The notes beneath the pieces are model-generated. The model made no database searches. It saw only the letters and a program-made list of their open reading frames with translations, and was not told the origin of the DNA. Positions 1-11,073 of a DNA stretch of 56,406 bases are shown one piece after another (the first letter of the stretch is position 1; each line of letters starts with the position of its first letter). Source of the DNA: an uncultured Celeribacter sp. (lineage in GTDB: Bacteria > Pseudomonadota > Alphaproteobacteria > Rhodobacterales > Rhodobacteraceae); assembly GCA_938008015.1 (NCBI GenBank), contig CALLMA010000095.1:1-56406 (forward strand), in the 5' to 3' direction. The position numbers and the translations under genes are program-made.

Positions 1-1173
1 GATGATTTTGTGGATGGATCTGGCGGTGATGATGTTATCATCGGCGGTGCGGGGAATGATACTCTTGTTGGCGGGCAAGGAAGTGATATCATTTCCGGCG
101 GCGATGGTAATGATATCATCACGAACGCGAATGGAGGCCCGAATGATTTTGATCAAATTTTTGGCGGTGCCGGCGATGATCAAATTACGCAACAAGATAG
201 TAGCCAAAGTGTTTATATTGATGGTGGGGCCGGTAACGATACGATCAATGCGGGCGCATTTTCTGCGAGTGGATCGACAATTGTTAATTTTAGCGCGGGG
301 AATGATACTGTCATCAATTTTGACCTGCGCAATAATGCCGCAGGAGATAAGCTATATATTGGCAATTACAATTTTAGCGATCTCACTGTCGTAGAAACAT
401 CACCGAATGTATTTTTGCTAACGGATCCTGACGGCAATACAATCACGATTGATGCCTCCTTTATTACCTTTGTGGATTTTGATGTTTCAGATCTTGCCGC
501 AGCGATAGAAACCTCTCAAACTTTTACGCCAGTCCAAGATCCTGATCTTTTGTGTTTCGGTGCGGGGACAATGATTGAGACAGCCAATGGCGATGTGGCC
601 GTTGAAAATCTCCGCGAAGGTGATCTGATTTGGACATTAGATCATGGATATCAAAAATTAGGCTGCATCTTAAAAAGATCCCTCAGTGTGTCAGAGCTGG
701 AGCGGCGCCCAGAGCTGAAGCCCGTCTGCATAAAAGCCGGCGCGCTGGGCAAGGGCCAGCCCTATAAGGACCTCCTTCTATCGCCACAGCACCGCGTTCT
801 GATATCCTCGAAGATTGCGCAGAAGATGTTTGGCAGTTTTGATGTCCTTGTCCCTGCTATTAAGCTTCTAACTGAAGGTAAAATTTTCGTCGTCGACGCG
901 TGCCAATCCATAGAATATTATCATTTATTTTTCCAAAATCATGAAATTGTATATTCTAATGGGGCTCTATCAGAAAGCTTGCTCATTGGCCCGCAAGTCC
1001 GCAAAAATATATCGCATGACGCTTACCGAGAGCTCTGCCTTTTATTCCCCCAAATTATTGAGCAAACGGAAACTATTGCTTCCGTCCGCCCTATTGCGCC
1101 CCAAAAAAATAAAATCAAAAAATTATTGAGCCGACACCAGAAGAATGGCAAGCCACTGGTTGCAAGCCACTAA
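1..1173 (+). CDS. RTX-type Ca2+-binding repeat protein with C-terminal Hint (Hint_2-like) domain, 5' truncated by window
   Basis: Repeats GSGGDDVIIGGAGNDTLVGGQGSDIISGGDGND; Hint-like block CFGAGTMIETANGDVAVENLREGDLIWTLDHG...LLLSPQHRVLIS; frame open to base 1. Confidence 0.85.
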   Translation, partial: DDFVDGSGGDDVIIGGAGNDTLVGGQGSDIISGGDGNDIITNANGGPNDFDQIFGGAGDDQITQQDSSQSVYIDGGAGNDTINAGAFSASGSTIVNFSAGNDTVINFDLRNNAAGDKLYIGNYNFSDLTVVETSPNVFLLTDPDGNTITIDASFITFVDFDVSDLAAAIETSQTFTPVQDPDLLCFGAGTMIETANGDVAVENLREGDLIWTLDHGYQKLGCILKRSLSVSELERRPELKPVCIKAGALGKGQPYKDLLLSPQHRVLISSKIAQKMFGSFDVLVPAIKLLTEGKIFVVDACQSIEYYHLFFQNHEIVYSNGALSESLLIGPQVRKNISHDAYRELCLLFPQIIEQTETIASVRPIAPQKNKIKKLLSRHQKNGKPLVASH

Positions 1174-1193
1174 CACGGCGGCTGTGGCCCGCA

Positions 1194-2783
1194 TTAGGCT
1201 TTGAGATCCAGCGCTGCTCCAATTAACTCTTTTGTGTATTCTTCCTGTGGAGCATCAAAAATTTGTGCTGTGGGTCCCGCTTCAACAACATCCCCTTTAC
1301 GCATCACCATAACATGATGAGAAAGGGCGCGTACTACGCGTAGATCATGAGAGATAAAGAGATATGCGAGTTGGTATTTTTCTTGCAATTCTTTCAGCAA
1401 TTCAACGATTTGGACCTGAACTGTCATATCCAATGCAGAAGTTGGTTCATCGAGAACAACAAGTTTTGGTCTTAAAATCATGGCGCGTGCAATTGCAATT
1501 CTTTGCCGTTGGCCGCCTGAAAACTCATGAGGATATCGATGACGTACCTCTGGATCTAAGCCAACTTCGCGCATAATTTCTATCACCGCATCGGTTTCAC
1601 TTTTATAATCGCCCAGCCCATGAATTTGGAGGCCTTCAGCGATGATTTGGGAGACTGTCATACGCGGTGAAAGCGATCCGTAGGGGTCTTGAAAAACAAT
1701 TTGCATGTCGCTGCGGATTGGTTGCAGTTCTTTGCGGCTCATTTTTTGAATGTCATTTCCTAAGACGACAATTTTGCCGTCAGATGAAATCAAGCGCATT
1801 GTGGCCAAGGCTAAGGTGGTCTTGCCAGAGCCAGATTCCCCAACAATACCAACTGTTTCACCCGCTCGAACCGAAAAATCCGCACGATTAACAGCCTTGA
1901 TATGGCCGACTGTGCGCTTCAAAAAGCCCCGTTTAATAGGGAACCAAATCCGCAAGTCTTGAGCTTGTGCGACTATCTGAGCGTTTTCAGGAACGCAAGG
2001 AGGATTGCCGATCACTTCCGCAGCGAGAAGCATTTGTGTGTAGGGATGCCTAGGGTTCGTAAAAATTTCAGCGGTCGTACCTGTTTCCACAATCTCACCG
2101 TCTTTCATCACGCAAACACGGTCCGCAATGCGGCGCACGATATTTAAATCATGCGTGATGAACAGCATAGACATATTATTTTGTTGCTTGATATCATCTA
2201 ATAAATCAAGAATTTGAGCTTGTATGGTCACATCAAGGGCTGTTGTTGGTTCATCCGCAATCAAAAGGCGGGGAGAATTTGCAAGCGCCATCGCGATCAT
2301 GATGCGCTGCCTTTGCCCACCCGAGAATTGATGAGGGTAATCTTTCAAGCGACTTTCGGCATCATGTATGCCAACCTGATCTAGCAGTTCAATGACACGC
2401 ACGCGGGCCGCCTTGCCGCTGAGGCCCTGATGGACGAGTAAGATTTCTGTCAGTTGTTTTTCGAGCGTATGAAGTGGATTTAGCGATGTCATCGGCTCTT
2501 GAAAAATAAAGCTGATATCATTTCCTCGAATGGCGCGAATGTCATTGAGAGGTGCGTTTGAAATTTCTTTGCCGTTAAATTTTATCGAGCCAGAGATTTT
2601 GGCGGTATCGGCAAGCAAACGCACACTGGAGAGGGCTGTAATTGATTTTCCCGAGCCAGATTCTCCAACAAGAGCAACAACTTCGCCCTCTTTAATCTCA
2701 AAGGAAACCCCTTTGACCGCGTGATTTGTTTCTCCGCTTTGCTCGAAGTGAATATTTAAATCAGAAAACTCTAGTAAACTCAT
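1194..2783 (-). CDS. yejF: Peptide ABC transporter, fused dual ATP-binding protein (YejF-like)
   Basis: Two Walker A (GESGSGKS/GESGSGKT) and two LSGGQ-like (FSGGQRQRI) motifs; operon with YejE/B/A-like proteins. Confidence 0.9.
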   Translation of the reverse strand: MSLLEFSDLNIHFEQSGETNHAVKGVSFEIKEGEVVALVGESGSGKSITALSSVRLLADTAKISGSIKFNGKEISNAPLNDIRAIRGNDISFIFQEPMTSLNPLHTLEKQLTEILLVHQGLSGKAARVRVIELLDQVGIHDAESRLKDYPHQFSGGQRQRIMIAMALANSPRLLIADEPTTALDVTIQAQILDLLDDIKQQNNMSMLFITHDLNIVRRIADRVCVMKDGEIVETGTTAEIFTNPRHPYTQMLLAAEVIGNPPCVPENAQIVAQAQDLRIWFPIKRGFLKRTVGHIKAVNRADFSVRAGETVGIVGESGSGKTTLALATMRLISSDGKIVVLGNDIQKMSRKELQPIRSDMQIVFQDPYGSLSPRMTVSQIIAEGLQIHGLGDYKSETDAVIEIMREVGLDPEVRHRYPHEFSGGQRQRIAIARAMILRPKLVVLDEPTSALDMTVQVQIVELLKELQEKYQLAYLFISHDLRVVRALSHHVMVMRKGDVVEAGPTAQIFDAPQEEYTKELIGAALDLKA

Positions 2784-3886
2784 TTAAAAGTCTTCCTTGG
2801 ATCAAATGCATCTCGAACGCCTTCGAAAATAAAGACAAGGAGAGACAGCAAGATTGTATATGTAAAAAAGGCGGTGAAGGCGAGCCAGGGGGCTTGCAAG
2901 TTTTGCTTGGCCTGCTGTGTCAACTCGCCCAGAGATGGCAGGGAAGAGGGCAGCCCGAAGCCCAGAAAATCAAGCGCTGCTAATGTGCCGATATTTCCGG
3001 TTACAATAAAGGGCAGCATTGTCAGCGTCGCAACCATCGCATTTGGGAGCATATGCCGAAACATTATCTTCCAGTTTGAGACGCCAAGCGCTTGCGCGGC
3101 GCGGACATATTCAAAATTCCGCGCGCGTAAAAACTCTGCTCGCACAACGCCAACAAGCGCCACCCACCCAAATAATATGGTGACCCCCACCAAGAGCCAA
3201 AAGGATCGGCCTAAAATGGCGAATAAGATGATTAAGATATAGAGTGAGGGGGTCGAAGTCCAAATTTCCAAGATGCGCTGAAAAATAAGATCCACCCAGC
3301 CACCGAAATACCCCTGTATCGCACCCGCCAGAATACCGATAGCAGAGGAGATCACAGAAACAATGATCGTAAAAAGAACAGAAATTCTGACGCCATAAAT
3401 GACGCGCGAAAGCACATCGCGCTTGGTGTCGTCTGTGCCTAAAATGTTTTGAGATGTTGGCGGGGAGGGCGCAGCACCCGGGCCTTCTACCTGTGTGCGG
3501 TAGCTATAGCGAATGGGCGGCCAAATCATCCACCCTTTTTCAATCTCGTCGCCTTCAATAATGCCGTCTTCAGCATCAGCCATATATCCTTCTGGATCGT
3601 CAAAACACAGATCCAAACCACCCGTCACGATCAAACATTGCACTTCTTCATGGCGATAGAGCGCTTCTGTGCCAAAGTCGCCTCCAAAGGATTTTTCGGA
3701 ATAAAACGTCCAGATAGGTGTGCGTATTTCGCCTTTATATTTCACCAAGATCGGTTTGTCGTTGGCGATAAATTCAGCAAATAACGAGAAAATAAATAAG
3801 ATAGAAAAGAGGATTAAAGACCAGTAGGCACGCTTATTGGTACGAAAATTTCGCCAGCGCCGTTGGTTTAATGCGGATAACTTCAT
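2780..3886 (-). CDS. yejE: Peptide ABC transporter permease (YejE-like)
   Basis: DppC/YejE-like permease with large periplasmic insert; 4-bp overlap with downstream ATPase. Confidence 0.88.
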   Translation of the reverse strand: MKLSALNQRRWRNFRTNKRAYWSLILFSILFIFSLFAEFIANDKPILVKYKGEIRTPIWTFYSEKSFGGDFGTEALYRHEEVQCLIVTGGLDLCFDDPEGYMADAEDGIIEGDEIEKGWMIWPPIRYSYRTQVEGPGAAPSPPTSQNILGTDDTKRDVLSRVIYGVRISVLFTIIVSVISSAIGILAGAIQGYFGGWVDLIFQRILEIWTSTPSLYILIILFAILGRSFWLLVGVTILFGWVALVGVVRAEFLRARNFEYVRAAQALGVSNWKIMFRHMLPNAMVATLTMLPFIVTGNIGTLAALDFLGFGLPSSLPSLGELTQQAKQNLQAPWLAFTAFFTYTILLSLLVFIFEGVRDAFDPRKTFK

Positions 3887-4986
3887 GTATTCCTCCGCTC
3901 AAAGTCTATGCGTGGATCAACAAATATATACATAAGGTCAGATAAAATCCCAGTTATGAGCCCGATTAAACCAAAGAAAAACAATGTGCCGAATATGACT
4001 GGATAATCTCTTTGCAGTGCGGCTTGAAATCCTAGGCGCCCCAACCCATCCAATGAGAATAGTGTTTCGATAATCACAGAGCCTGAGAAGAAAACGCCCA
4101 AAAAGAGCGCAGGGAAGCCGGCAATGACGATTAACATCGCATTGCGAAAGACATGCCCATAAAGCACGCGCTTTTCTGAGAGCCCTTTTGCATGGGCGGT
4201 AATGACGTATTGTTTGCGAATTTCATCAAGGAAGGAATTCTTCGTGAGAAGGGTCAGAGTGGTAAAAGACGCAATCGTTGAGGCGATGACGGGGAGTGTG
4301 ATATGCCAAGCATAATCCACGATTTTGCCCCAAAGCGTCAGATCCTCAAAGTTATTTGATGTCAGTCCCTTGAGCGGGAAGATCTGCCAATATGAACCCC
4401 CAGCAAAGAGCACAATGAGCATAATCGCAAATAAGAAGCCTGGAATGGCATAGGCGGCAATAATAACGCCTGATGTGATGGTATCAAAGCGAGAACCATC
4501 TCTCACGGCTTTGCGGATACCAAGCGGTATAGAGATCATATATGCAATCAATGTGGACCAAAGGCCGAGCGAAATAGACACGGGAAGCCGATCCCAGATC
4601 AGCCCTAAGACGCTTTCTGAATGGAAATAGCTTTCCCCAAAATCAAATCGAATATAGCGCCCCATCATTGTTATGAAGCGTTCAAGTGGTGGCTTATCTA
4701 AGCCAAATTGGCGTTCAAGCTCTGCAATATATTCGGGCGGTAGCCCGCGAGCGCCTGCATATTCACTTGCAGGCTGGTTTCCCGAGCTGGCCCCTTCGCC
4801 TAAAAGATCCGCGTCACCGCCGCCACCTGTGATGGCTTCAAAGACATCGCCTTCACCGCGAATATTCGCAAGGACTTGTTCAATTGGGCCCCCTGGGACA
4901 AATTGAGTAAGTGCAAAATTGATCACCATAATTCCAAATAAAGTTGGAATGATGAGCAATAAGCGCCGTAAGATATAAGCTGCCAT
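3883..4986 (-). CDS. yejB: Peptide ABC transporter permease (YejB-like)
   Basis: N-term [37 protein letters not shown] typical of YejB. Confidence 0.9.
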   Translation of the reverse strand: MAAYILRRLLLIIPTLFGIMVINFALTQFVPGGPIEQVLANIRGEGDVFEAITGGGGDADLLGEGASSGNQPASEYAGARGLPPEYIAELERQFGLDKPPLERFITMMGRYIRFDFGESYFHSESVLGLIWDRLPVSISLGLWSTLIAYMISIPLGIRKAVRDGSRFDTITSGVIIAAYAIPGFLFAIMLIVLFAGGSYWQIFPLKGLTSNNFEDLTLWGKIVDYAWHITLPVIASTIASFTTLTLLTKNSFLDEIRKQYVITAHAKGLSEKRVLYGHVFRNAMLIVIAGFPALFLGVFFSGSVIIETLFSLDGLGRLGFQAALQRDYPVIFGTLFFFGLIGLITGILSDLMYIFVDPRIDFERRNT

Positions 4987-4990
4987 AATA

Positions 4991-6865
4991 TTATTCGCCT
5001 ACACGCGTCGCACCTTGAGCGCGTAGTTTTTCCCCTTTTTCAGCATTATACCACCAAAAATCAAGAAAGCCCAAGGCAAGTGGCGTGAAGATTTCTTCAT
5101 TTGGATGTTCATACATATCGTAATAAGCCACCCAATGTTCATCAAGCTTATGCGCTGGTATAATGAAATAATCATAGCGTAAAATTCTATCAGCGGCGCG
5201 GATCATCGCTTTCATGTCATCATGGGTTTCGGCGTCTAAGATGCGCTCTGCGATATGATCGAAAGCAGGGTTGCAATAGCCGGCTGGGTTGAAGATGTCA
5301 TCAACATCCGCGCATCCAAGGCGTTGTGCAAGGCCTGAGCCTTCTTCAAAGCCACTCACATAGCCATCATAAATCATGTCATAATCGAAGCGTTGAGTGC
5401 GCGATTGATATTCATTTGGGTCAACACGTGTGTAAACCGCATCGATGCCTAGGGCTCTGAAATTCTCCACAAGAGGGTTCATGAACCGATCCCAAGAGGG
5501 AGAGAAATGCAGAAGCTCTATCTTGAGAGGTTCGCCCGCTTGGTTGCGCAGCATTCCTTTGTCGTCTGGCACCCATCCTGCTTTTTCCATTAAAGCGAGC
5601 GCTTTGCGCAGATTGCGGCGATCGAGCAGGCGTGTGCCGGATGTATGCGGCATTTTCGCGTCTTGAGTGAAAATTTCTTCAGGAAGTAGATCACGCACTT
5701 CATTTAAAAGCGCGAGCTCTTTGCCTGTAGGCAGCCCTTCGGCTCTGAACTCTGGCGCATCCCAAAAGCTAGTGCGTTGATTGAAGAGGCCAAATTGGAG
5801 GTTATTATTCGTCCAATTGAAATTATACATCAAACCAATAGCTTCGCGAAGATTGCGATCTTGGAATTTTTCGCGCCGTAGATTGAAAAGATAGCCGTAA
5901 GATGGGGGGATGAGGCCGTTGGGCAATGTTTTTTTGACAACCCAACCCTCATCAAGTGCTGGGAAGTCATAGCTTGTGGACCATTGTAATGACGAGTTTT
6001 CGCGGCGAAAGCTTACATCACCTGCTTTGAAAGCCTCAAAGGCCGCAATAGGATCGCCATAATAATTGATGCGAATCTTATCGAAATTGCTTCGGCCTTT
6101 CATCAATGGATGATTGATGCCCCAATAATTTGGGTTGCGGTCGTATTCGATCCAATCGCCCGTTTTATAATCTCCGATGACATAAGGCCCTGTGCCGATG
6201 ACTTTATGAAAGCCTTTATCTGTGAAATCGACGTCATTATTTTCGAGCCACTCTTTTTGCATGACAAGCAAACTGCCAACATGGGGAATGCGGCGGCTAT
6301 CGGCGGCGTCTTCTTTGAAAGTAAATTTGATTTTATGTGTATCTAAGACTTCATGGCTTTCAACAGTTTCTTCAGCGCCGGCGCGCCAAGATGGCGTGAA
6401 CTCTGCGCGCATTCTACCATAAGTATAAGCAACATCTTCTGCGCTCATCAATTTTCCGTCTGAAAAGGCAACATCATCGCGCAGGTTTAAGATAATCCAT
6501 GCTTTATCTTCAGGGTATTCGATGCTTTCGCACAGGAGGCAATAAAGGCTCGCTTGTGTTTCATCGCTTGTTGTTGCCATGATGCGCTCAAAGGCGATGC
6601 TGGAATAAATCGCGGGCGTGCCGATCCCTGTTGCATATGGGTTTAAGCTATCGAATGTGCCAGCTTGCGCGATTGCGATCTCACCGCCCTTTGGGGCGTT
6701 TGGGTTCACATAATCGAGATGCTCAAAAGGTTGCGAATATTTTGCACTGCCCCAATCAGAATACCATGTGGTTTTTATGATATTATCTTGCGCAAAAATA
6801 GGAGTGCCCAAGGTGGCGGCGGCTATGACAGAGGAGGAGAATATAGTGGTATATCTGTTCATCAT
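4991..6865 (-). CDS. yejA: Extracellular peptide-binding protein, family 5 (YejA-like)
   Basis: Signal peptide; SBP_bac_5-like features ([24 protein letters not shown]); operon context. Confidence 0.9.
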   Translation of the reverse strand: MMNRYTTIFSSSVIAAATLGTPIFAQDNIIKTTWYSDWGSAKYSQPFEHLDYVNPNAPKGGEIAIAQAGTFDSLNPYATGIGTPAIYSSIAFERIMATTSDETQASLYCLLCESIEYPEDKAWIILNLRDDVAFSDGKLMSAEDVAYTYGRMRAEFTPSWRAGAEETVESHEVLDTHKIKFTFKEDAADSRRIPHVGSLLVMQKEWLENNDVDFTDKGFHKVIGTGPYVIGDYKTGDWIEYDRNPNYWGINHPLMKGRSNFDKIRINYYGDPIAAFEAFKAGDVSFRRENSSLQWSTSYDFPALDEGWVVKKTLPNGLIPPSYGYLFNLRREKFQDRNLREAIGLMYNFNWTNNNLQFGLFNQRTSFWDAPEFRAEGLPTGKELALLNEVRDLLPEEIFTQDAKMPHTSGTRLLDRRNLRKALALMEKAGWVPDDKGMLRNQAGEPLKIELLHFSPSWDRFMNPLVENFRALGIDAVYTRVDPNEYQSRTQRFDYDMIYDGYVSGFEEGSGLAQRLGCADVDDIFNPAGYCNPAFDHIAERILDAETHDDMKAMIRAADRILRYDYFIIPAHKLDEHWVAYYDMYEHPNEEIFTPLALGFLDFWWYNAEKGEKLRAQGATRVGE

Positions 6866-6974
6866 GGAGATCTCTTCTGCAAATGTAATTGAGTAAATTT
6901 ATAAACACTATAGCGCGGGCGTGCGCGAGATCAATTCCAGATATTCTAACAATGTTGTTAAGTGGGCGTGAAAT

Positions 6975-7008
6975 GAAAAACCCATCATTGAATTCAATGA
7001 TGGGCTTA
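6975..7008 (-). terminator. Rho-independent terminator of the cytochrome c gene
   Basis: Perfect 24-bp palindrome CCCATCATTGAATTCAATGATGGG (6981-7004) followed by T-run on minus strand. Confidence 0.7.
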
Positions 7009-7037
7009 GAAAATATAAGGCTGATGAACTAATTCGA

Positions 7038-7565
7038 TTAGTTTACAGTTTGAAGATATGCGATAAGATCGGCGCGCTCTTCGACTTTTCTGAGGCCCGC
7101 GAAGCTCATTTTTGTATCTGAGATGAGCGCTTTTGGCTTAAGAATAAATTCGTTTAAGATTTCAGGTGTCCATGCACCACCAAAGCCTGCCATTCCATTT
7201 GAGTAGCTAAAGCTCGCGACAGATCCGACAGCTTTATCAACAATCCCGTTGAGGGCTGGGCCTGTGCCGTTTGTGCCATCGAGTTTGTGACAAGCTTTAC
7301 ATTTGTTGAAAACTCTTTCGCCTTTTGCTGCATCTGCCGTCGCGAAGACATCCGCAAAAGCGATTTCTACGACTTCTTCACCGGCAGCCGGAGCATCTGG
7401 CACTTCAATTATATAAGCTTGCTTGTGTTCTCCATGATCGCCGTGCTCGCCATGGGAGTCACCAACTGTATAGATGGAGGTTGCAGCCCATTTTGCTAAC
7501 AGAAAAATCAAAAATGTGCCGCAGACACCTGCGACAATCTTGTTTAGAGTCATCGTATCGAACAT
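7038..7565 (-). CDS. Membrane-anchored class I cytochrome c (cycM/c552-like)
   Basis: N-terminal TM anchor, His-rich linker, CKACH haem motif, distal Met in KMSFAG. Confidence 0.88.
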   Translation of the reverse strand: MFDTMTLNKIVAGVCGTFLIFLLAKWAATSIYTVGDSHGEHGDHGEHKQAYIIEVPDAPAAGEEVVEIAFADVFATADAAKGERVFNKCKACHKLDGTNGTGPALNGIVDKAVGSVASFSYSNGMAGFGGAWTPEILNEFILKPKALISDTKMSFAGLRKVEERADLIAYLQTVN

Positions 7566-7674
7566 TTTGATTCCATATCTAAAGTCACTTTTGCTCTATG
7601 TACCCACTTCCATAGCCTGCTTTCAAGCTATAAGATGCTTAGGTGAGTGTTCATCTATCATAAAAGGTAAAAAA

Positions 7675-8505
7675 ATGTCTTTAAAAATCGCTTTTCAGGG
7701 TGAATTTGGCTCTTATTCACATCAGGCTTGTATGCAGGCTTGCCCAGATTACGAGCCAGTACCATGCCCAAGCTTTGAAGAAGCGATGGAAACTGTGCGC
7801 TCTGGCGCTGCAGATTTAGGCATGATCGCGGTTGAAAATTCAACATATGGTCGGGTGCAAGATGTGTATCATTTGCTGCCGCAATCAGGGCTTCATATCG
7901 TGGATGAAACTTTCGTGAAAGTGAGTATTAGCTTGCTTGGCGTAAAAGGCGCGCAGCCTTCGGATATTAAGGAAGTGCGCGCGATGTCTGTTTTGCTTGG
8001 ACAGGCGCGCCATTATATACGCGATCATAATCTTCAGATCAAAAATTGGTCCGATAATGCCGCTGCGGCGCGTTCTGTTGCTGAAGAGGGTGATAAGCAT
8101 ATTGGGGCGATGGCTTCAGAACTGGCTGGCGAAATTTTTGGATTGGATGTTTTGGCGCGTGATGTGGAAGATCACCAACTGAATACGACACGGTTCCTTA
8201 TTATGTCGCGTGAACCAAATTATGAGCGTCGTGCTGAGAAAATGGTGACAGCCTTTGTGTTCCGAGTGCGCAACATACCGGCCGCGCTTTATAAGGCGAT
8301 GGGCGGCTTTGCGACCAATAGTATCAATATGACCAAGCTAGAAAGCTATATGGTTGATGGATCGTTTCAAGCGACACAGTTCTATGCTGATATTGAGGGG
8401 CACCCAGAAGATGAAAATGTGCGCCTTGCCCTAGATGAGTTAAGCTATTTTACGGAAATGGTCGAAATCCTAGGGGTTTACCCTGCAAATGAGCGCCGAC
8501 AATAG
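7675..8505 (+). CDS. pheA: Prephenate dehydratase
   Basis: IAFQGEFGSYSHQACMQA, NTTRFLIMSR, ACT domain ESYMVDGSFQATQFYADIEGH; start moved to ATG 7675. Confidence 0.92.
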   Translation: MSLKIAFQGEFGSYSHQACMQACPDYEPVPCPSFEEAMETVRSGAADLGMIAVENSTYGRVQDVYHLLPQSGLHIVDETFVKVSISLLGVKGAQPSDIKEVRAMSVLLGQARHYIRDHNLQIKNWSDNAAAARSVAEEGDKHIGAMASELAGEIFGLDVLARDVEDHQLNTTRFLIMSREPNYERRAEKMVTAFVFRVRNIPAALYKAMGGFATNSINMTKLESYMVDGSFQATQFYADIEGHPEDENVRLALDELSYFTEMVEILGVYPANERRQ

Positions 8506-8506
8506 C

Positions 8507-8968
8507 TTATGATTGTTGCGCTTTGTACTGTGATTCTATGAAGTCACATGCGGATGCGATTTTTTTGCTAAAGCGCTTATCCAGAGACTTTTTGGCGAAT
8601 TTGACGGATTGAATTAAGATACGCGCAGAGAGTGTCGTTGGGACGACTTCGTTGGAAATGATAATGCGGCTGCGTTTATTAGGCAGCTGCGTAACGGTGA
8701 TAGCAAATTGCATTTTCAAGCCGCCGGAAACGGAATCGATGATCAAGATTTCTGGCGCTTCTAGCTGCGAGACATTCATTTCAATCAAACGCATCTTTCC
8801 GCGAAAGGGAGCTTTGATTTTCCATTTTGGCAGTGGGATGTCGGTATTTTTTTCAGCAATTATAATGCCGCGGCCTTGCCCAAGCTTTTCGATAGCATCA
8901 AAATTAGTAATAGCTTTGAAAACATATTCTGCTGGTGCGTCGATTTCTTCACGTGTTGAAAATTTCAT
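8507..8968 (-). CDS. SRPBCC family protein
   Basis: MKFSTREEIDAPAEYVFKAITNFDAIE, START/SRPBCC-like N-terminus. Confidence 0.7.
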   Translation of the reverse strand: MKFSTREEIDAPAEYVFKAITNFDAIEKLGQGRGIIIAEKNTDIPLPKWKIKAPFRGKMRLIEMNVSQLEAPEILIIDSVSGGLKMQFAITVTQLPNKRSRIIISNEVVPTTLSARILIQSVKFAKKSLDKRFSKKIASACDFIESQYKAQQS

Positions 8969-9103
8969 TTATTTTACCTGCTGCATTACTAATTGAGCGT
9001 TCTCCTATGATTGCTCAAAAATGTAAACATTTTTTTATAAGGGGACAGGGTTTTTGGAGGTTATCACGTCGATAAGATGTGATTGTGCCATCAATAGGCA
9101 ATG

Positions 9104-9133
9104 AAAAAGGCTGCCGCGAAAACGCAACAGCCT
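9104..9133 (-). terminator. Terminator downstream of pckA
   Basis: Minus strand AGGCTGTTGCGTTTTCGCGGCAGCCTTTTTC hairpin plus T-tract. Confidence 0.7.
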
Positions 9134-9156
9134 ATATTTATCTTTATTCGTCAGGC

Positions 9157-10755
9157 TTAGCCGAGAGTTGCAGCGCGCACATCGTCATCGATGAAAGGCA
9201 AATATTGCTCGAAGTTTTCTGAGAACATTTTTACAAGCTTTTCGGCTTGAGCATCAAAGGCGTCTTTGTCGCTCCAAGTGCGGCGCGGCTCAAGAAGAAT
9301 ATCAGCCACCCCACGGACAGAGACAGGGACATCAAAGCCAAAGTGCTCATCCTTGCGGAATTCGCCCTCGGTGAGTGAGCCGTTTAAGGCTGCTTGCAAG
9401 AGGAGGCGTGTTGCGCGGATTGGCATGCGAGACCCTGTGCCATAAGCGCCACCGGTCCAACCTGTATTGACCAACCAGCAGGTTGCGCCATGTGTTGCGA
9501 TTTTTTCGCGCAGTAGGTTTCCGTAGACTTCAGGGCGGCGCGGCATGAAGGGGGCGCCGAAGCATGTGGAAAATGTTGGTTGCGGCTCTGTTACGCCTTG
9601 CTCAGTGCCTGCCACTTTAGATGTGAAACCTGATAAGAAGTGATACATCGCTTGTGCCGGCGTGAGGCGTGCGATCGGAGGGAGAACGCCGAATGCATCA
9701 CATGTAAGCATGATGATGTTCTTAGGGTGCCCGCCAAGAGCTGATTGAGACGCGTTAGAAATGTAGTGCAAAGGATAAGCGCAGCGCATATTTGCTGTGA
9801 TGCTATCATCTTTGAAATCGAGTTCTTTTGTATGCTCGTCGAACACCATATTTTCAACGACTGTTCCAAACATGGATGTTGTCGCGTAAATTTCAGGCTC
9901 AGCCTCAGCAGAGAGGTTGATCGTTTTCGCGTAACAGCCGCCCTCGAAATTAAATGTGCCGCGGTTTGACCATCCGTGCTCATCATCTCCGATGAGCACG
10001 CGCTGCGGATCGGCTGAGAGAGTCGTTTTTCCTGTGCCAGAAAGGCCAAAGAAAACAGCTGTATCTACTGGATTATCTGGCGCGTGGTTTGCCGAGCAGT
10101 GCATCGCCATAACGCCTTTACCTGGAAGAAGGTAATTGAGCAGCGTGAAGACCGATTTTTTGTTTTCACCGGCATAGGCTGTGCCTCCGATGAGGATCAA
10201 CTTCTTCTCAAAGTTCAGCGCAATAACAGTTTCAGAACGGCAGCCGTGCTTTTCTGGATCTGCTTGGAAAGTCGGGCAATTGATGACTGTGAAATCTGCT
10301 GTGAATTCATCAAGTTCGTGTAATTCTGGGCGGCGTAGCATGGTGCGGATGAAAAGCGAATGCCAAGCAAGCTCGGTTACAACGCGAACATCCAAACGAT
10401 GCTCGGCATCAGCACCGCCAAAAAGATCTTGTACAAAATAATCTTTGCCCTTCATGTGCTCAAGCATGTCTTGATAAAGAATATCAAATTTGCTTGGCTC
10501 CATAGGCGGATTGTTTTCCCACCAGATCGTATCTACCACATCATCCGTTTTGACAACGAATTTATCTTTGGGAGAACGGCCTGTGTGCTTACCTGTTGTG
10601 CTTAGAAATGCACCCCCTTTGCCAAGGGTGCCTTCATTGCGCTTGAGCGCCTCTTCAATGAGTGCAGGCTCTAGCAAATTGTAATAAACATTGCCAAGCT
10701 CTGAGATGCCTTGATTTGAAAGGGTGAATGCCGGGTTTACGCGTCCGGTTGTCAT
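9157..10755 (-). CDS. pckA: Phosphoenolpyruvate carboxykinase (ATP)
   Basis: [27 protein letters not shown] and flanking PEPCK motifs. Confidence 0.97.
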   Translation of the reverse strand: MTTGRVNPAFTLSNQGISELGNVYYNLLEPALIEEALKRNEGTLGKGGAFLSTTGKHTGRSPKDKFVVKTDDVVDTIWWENNPPMEPSKFDILYQDMLEHMKGKDYFVQDLFGGADAEHRLDVRVVTELAWHSLFIRTMLRRPELHELDEFTADFTVINCPTFQADPEKHGCRSETVIALNFEKKLILIGGTAYAGENKKSVFTLLNYLLPGKGVMAMHCSANHAPDNPVDTAVFFGLSGTGKTTLSADPQRVLIGDDEHGWSNRGTFNFEGGCYAKTINLSAEAEPEIYATTSMFGTVVENMVFDEHTKELDFKDDSITANMRCAYPLHYISNASQSALGGHPKNIIMLTCDAFGVLPPIARLTPAQAMYHFLSGFTSKVAGTEQGVTEPQPTFSTCFGAPFMPRRPEVYGNLLREKIATHGATCWLVNTGWTGGAYGTGSRMPIRATRLLLQAALNGSLTEGEFRKDEHFGFDVPVSVRGVADILLEPRRTWSDKDAFDAQAEKLVKMFSENFEQYLPFIDDDVRAATLG

Positions 10756-10889
10756 GTCATTTACTCCTATGCCATCTCAAAATGGCATCACTTTGATTGG
10801 TGTTGTTAATCTACTCTTACAAAGGCAGGGACCTTTACGACCTGTGCTACAATATTCCCGTGGTAGGGGTAAAGCTCTCAAAGGAAGTC

Positions 10890-10922
10890 GTTAGCGCAAT
10901 CAACCACTGTTAGCGCAACCAA
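10890..10922. promoter_or_regulatory. Direct repeat GTTAGCGCAAYCAA x2 in the pckA/chvI divergent intergenic region
   Basis: 10890-10903 GTTAGCGCAATCAA and 10909-10922 GTTAGCGCAACCAA, 19-bp period. Confidence 0.45.
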
Positions 10923-11073
10923 TGTGAACGCGCTGCAAAATTTTTATCCAAAATTTCGTCGATTAAGAAAAAATGGTGAGAATTAGTCATTTTTTGAGAG
11001 CTTTGTGTTTCTCTTAATCATACCTGATTGATTCGTATAATTACGGAAATCTGTTGATGACTAAGGACATTAA

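Noticed and set aside
2-394. 130-aa ORF in frame +2
   Set aside because: Overlaps the RTX repeat reading frame; an artefact of GGTNAT-rich repeats
8486-8520. Imperfect hairpin at the pheA/SRPBCC convergent stop codons
   Set aside because: Stem has mismatches and lies inside coding ends; no T-tract
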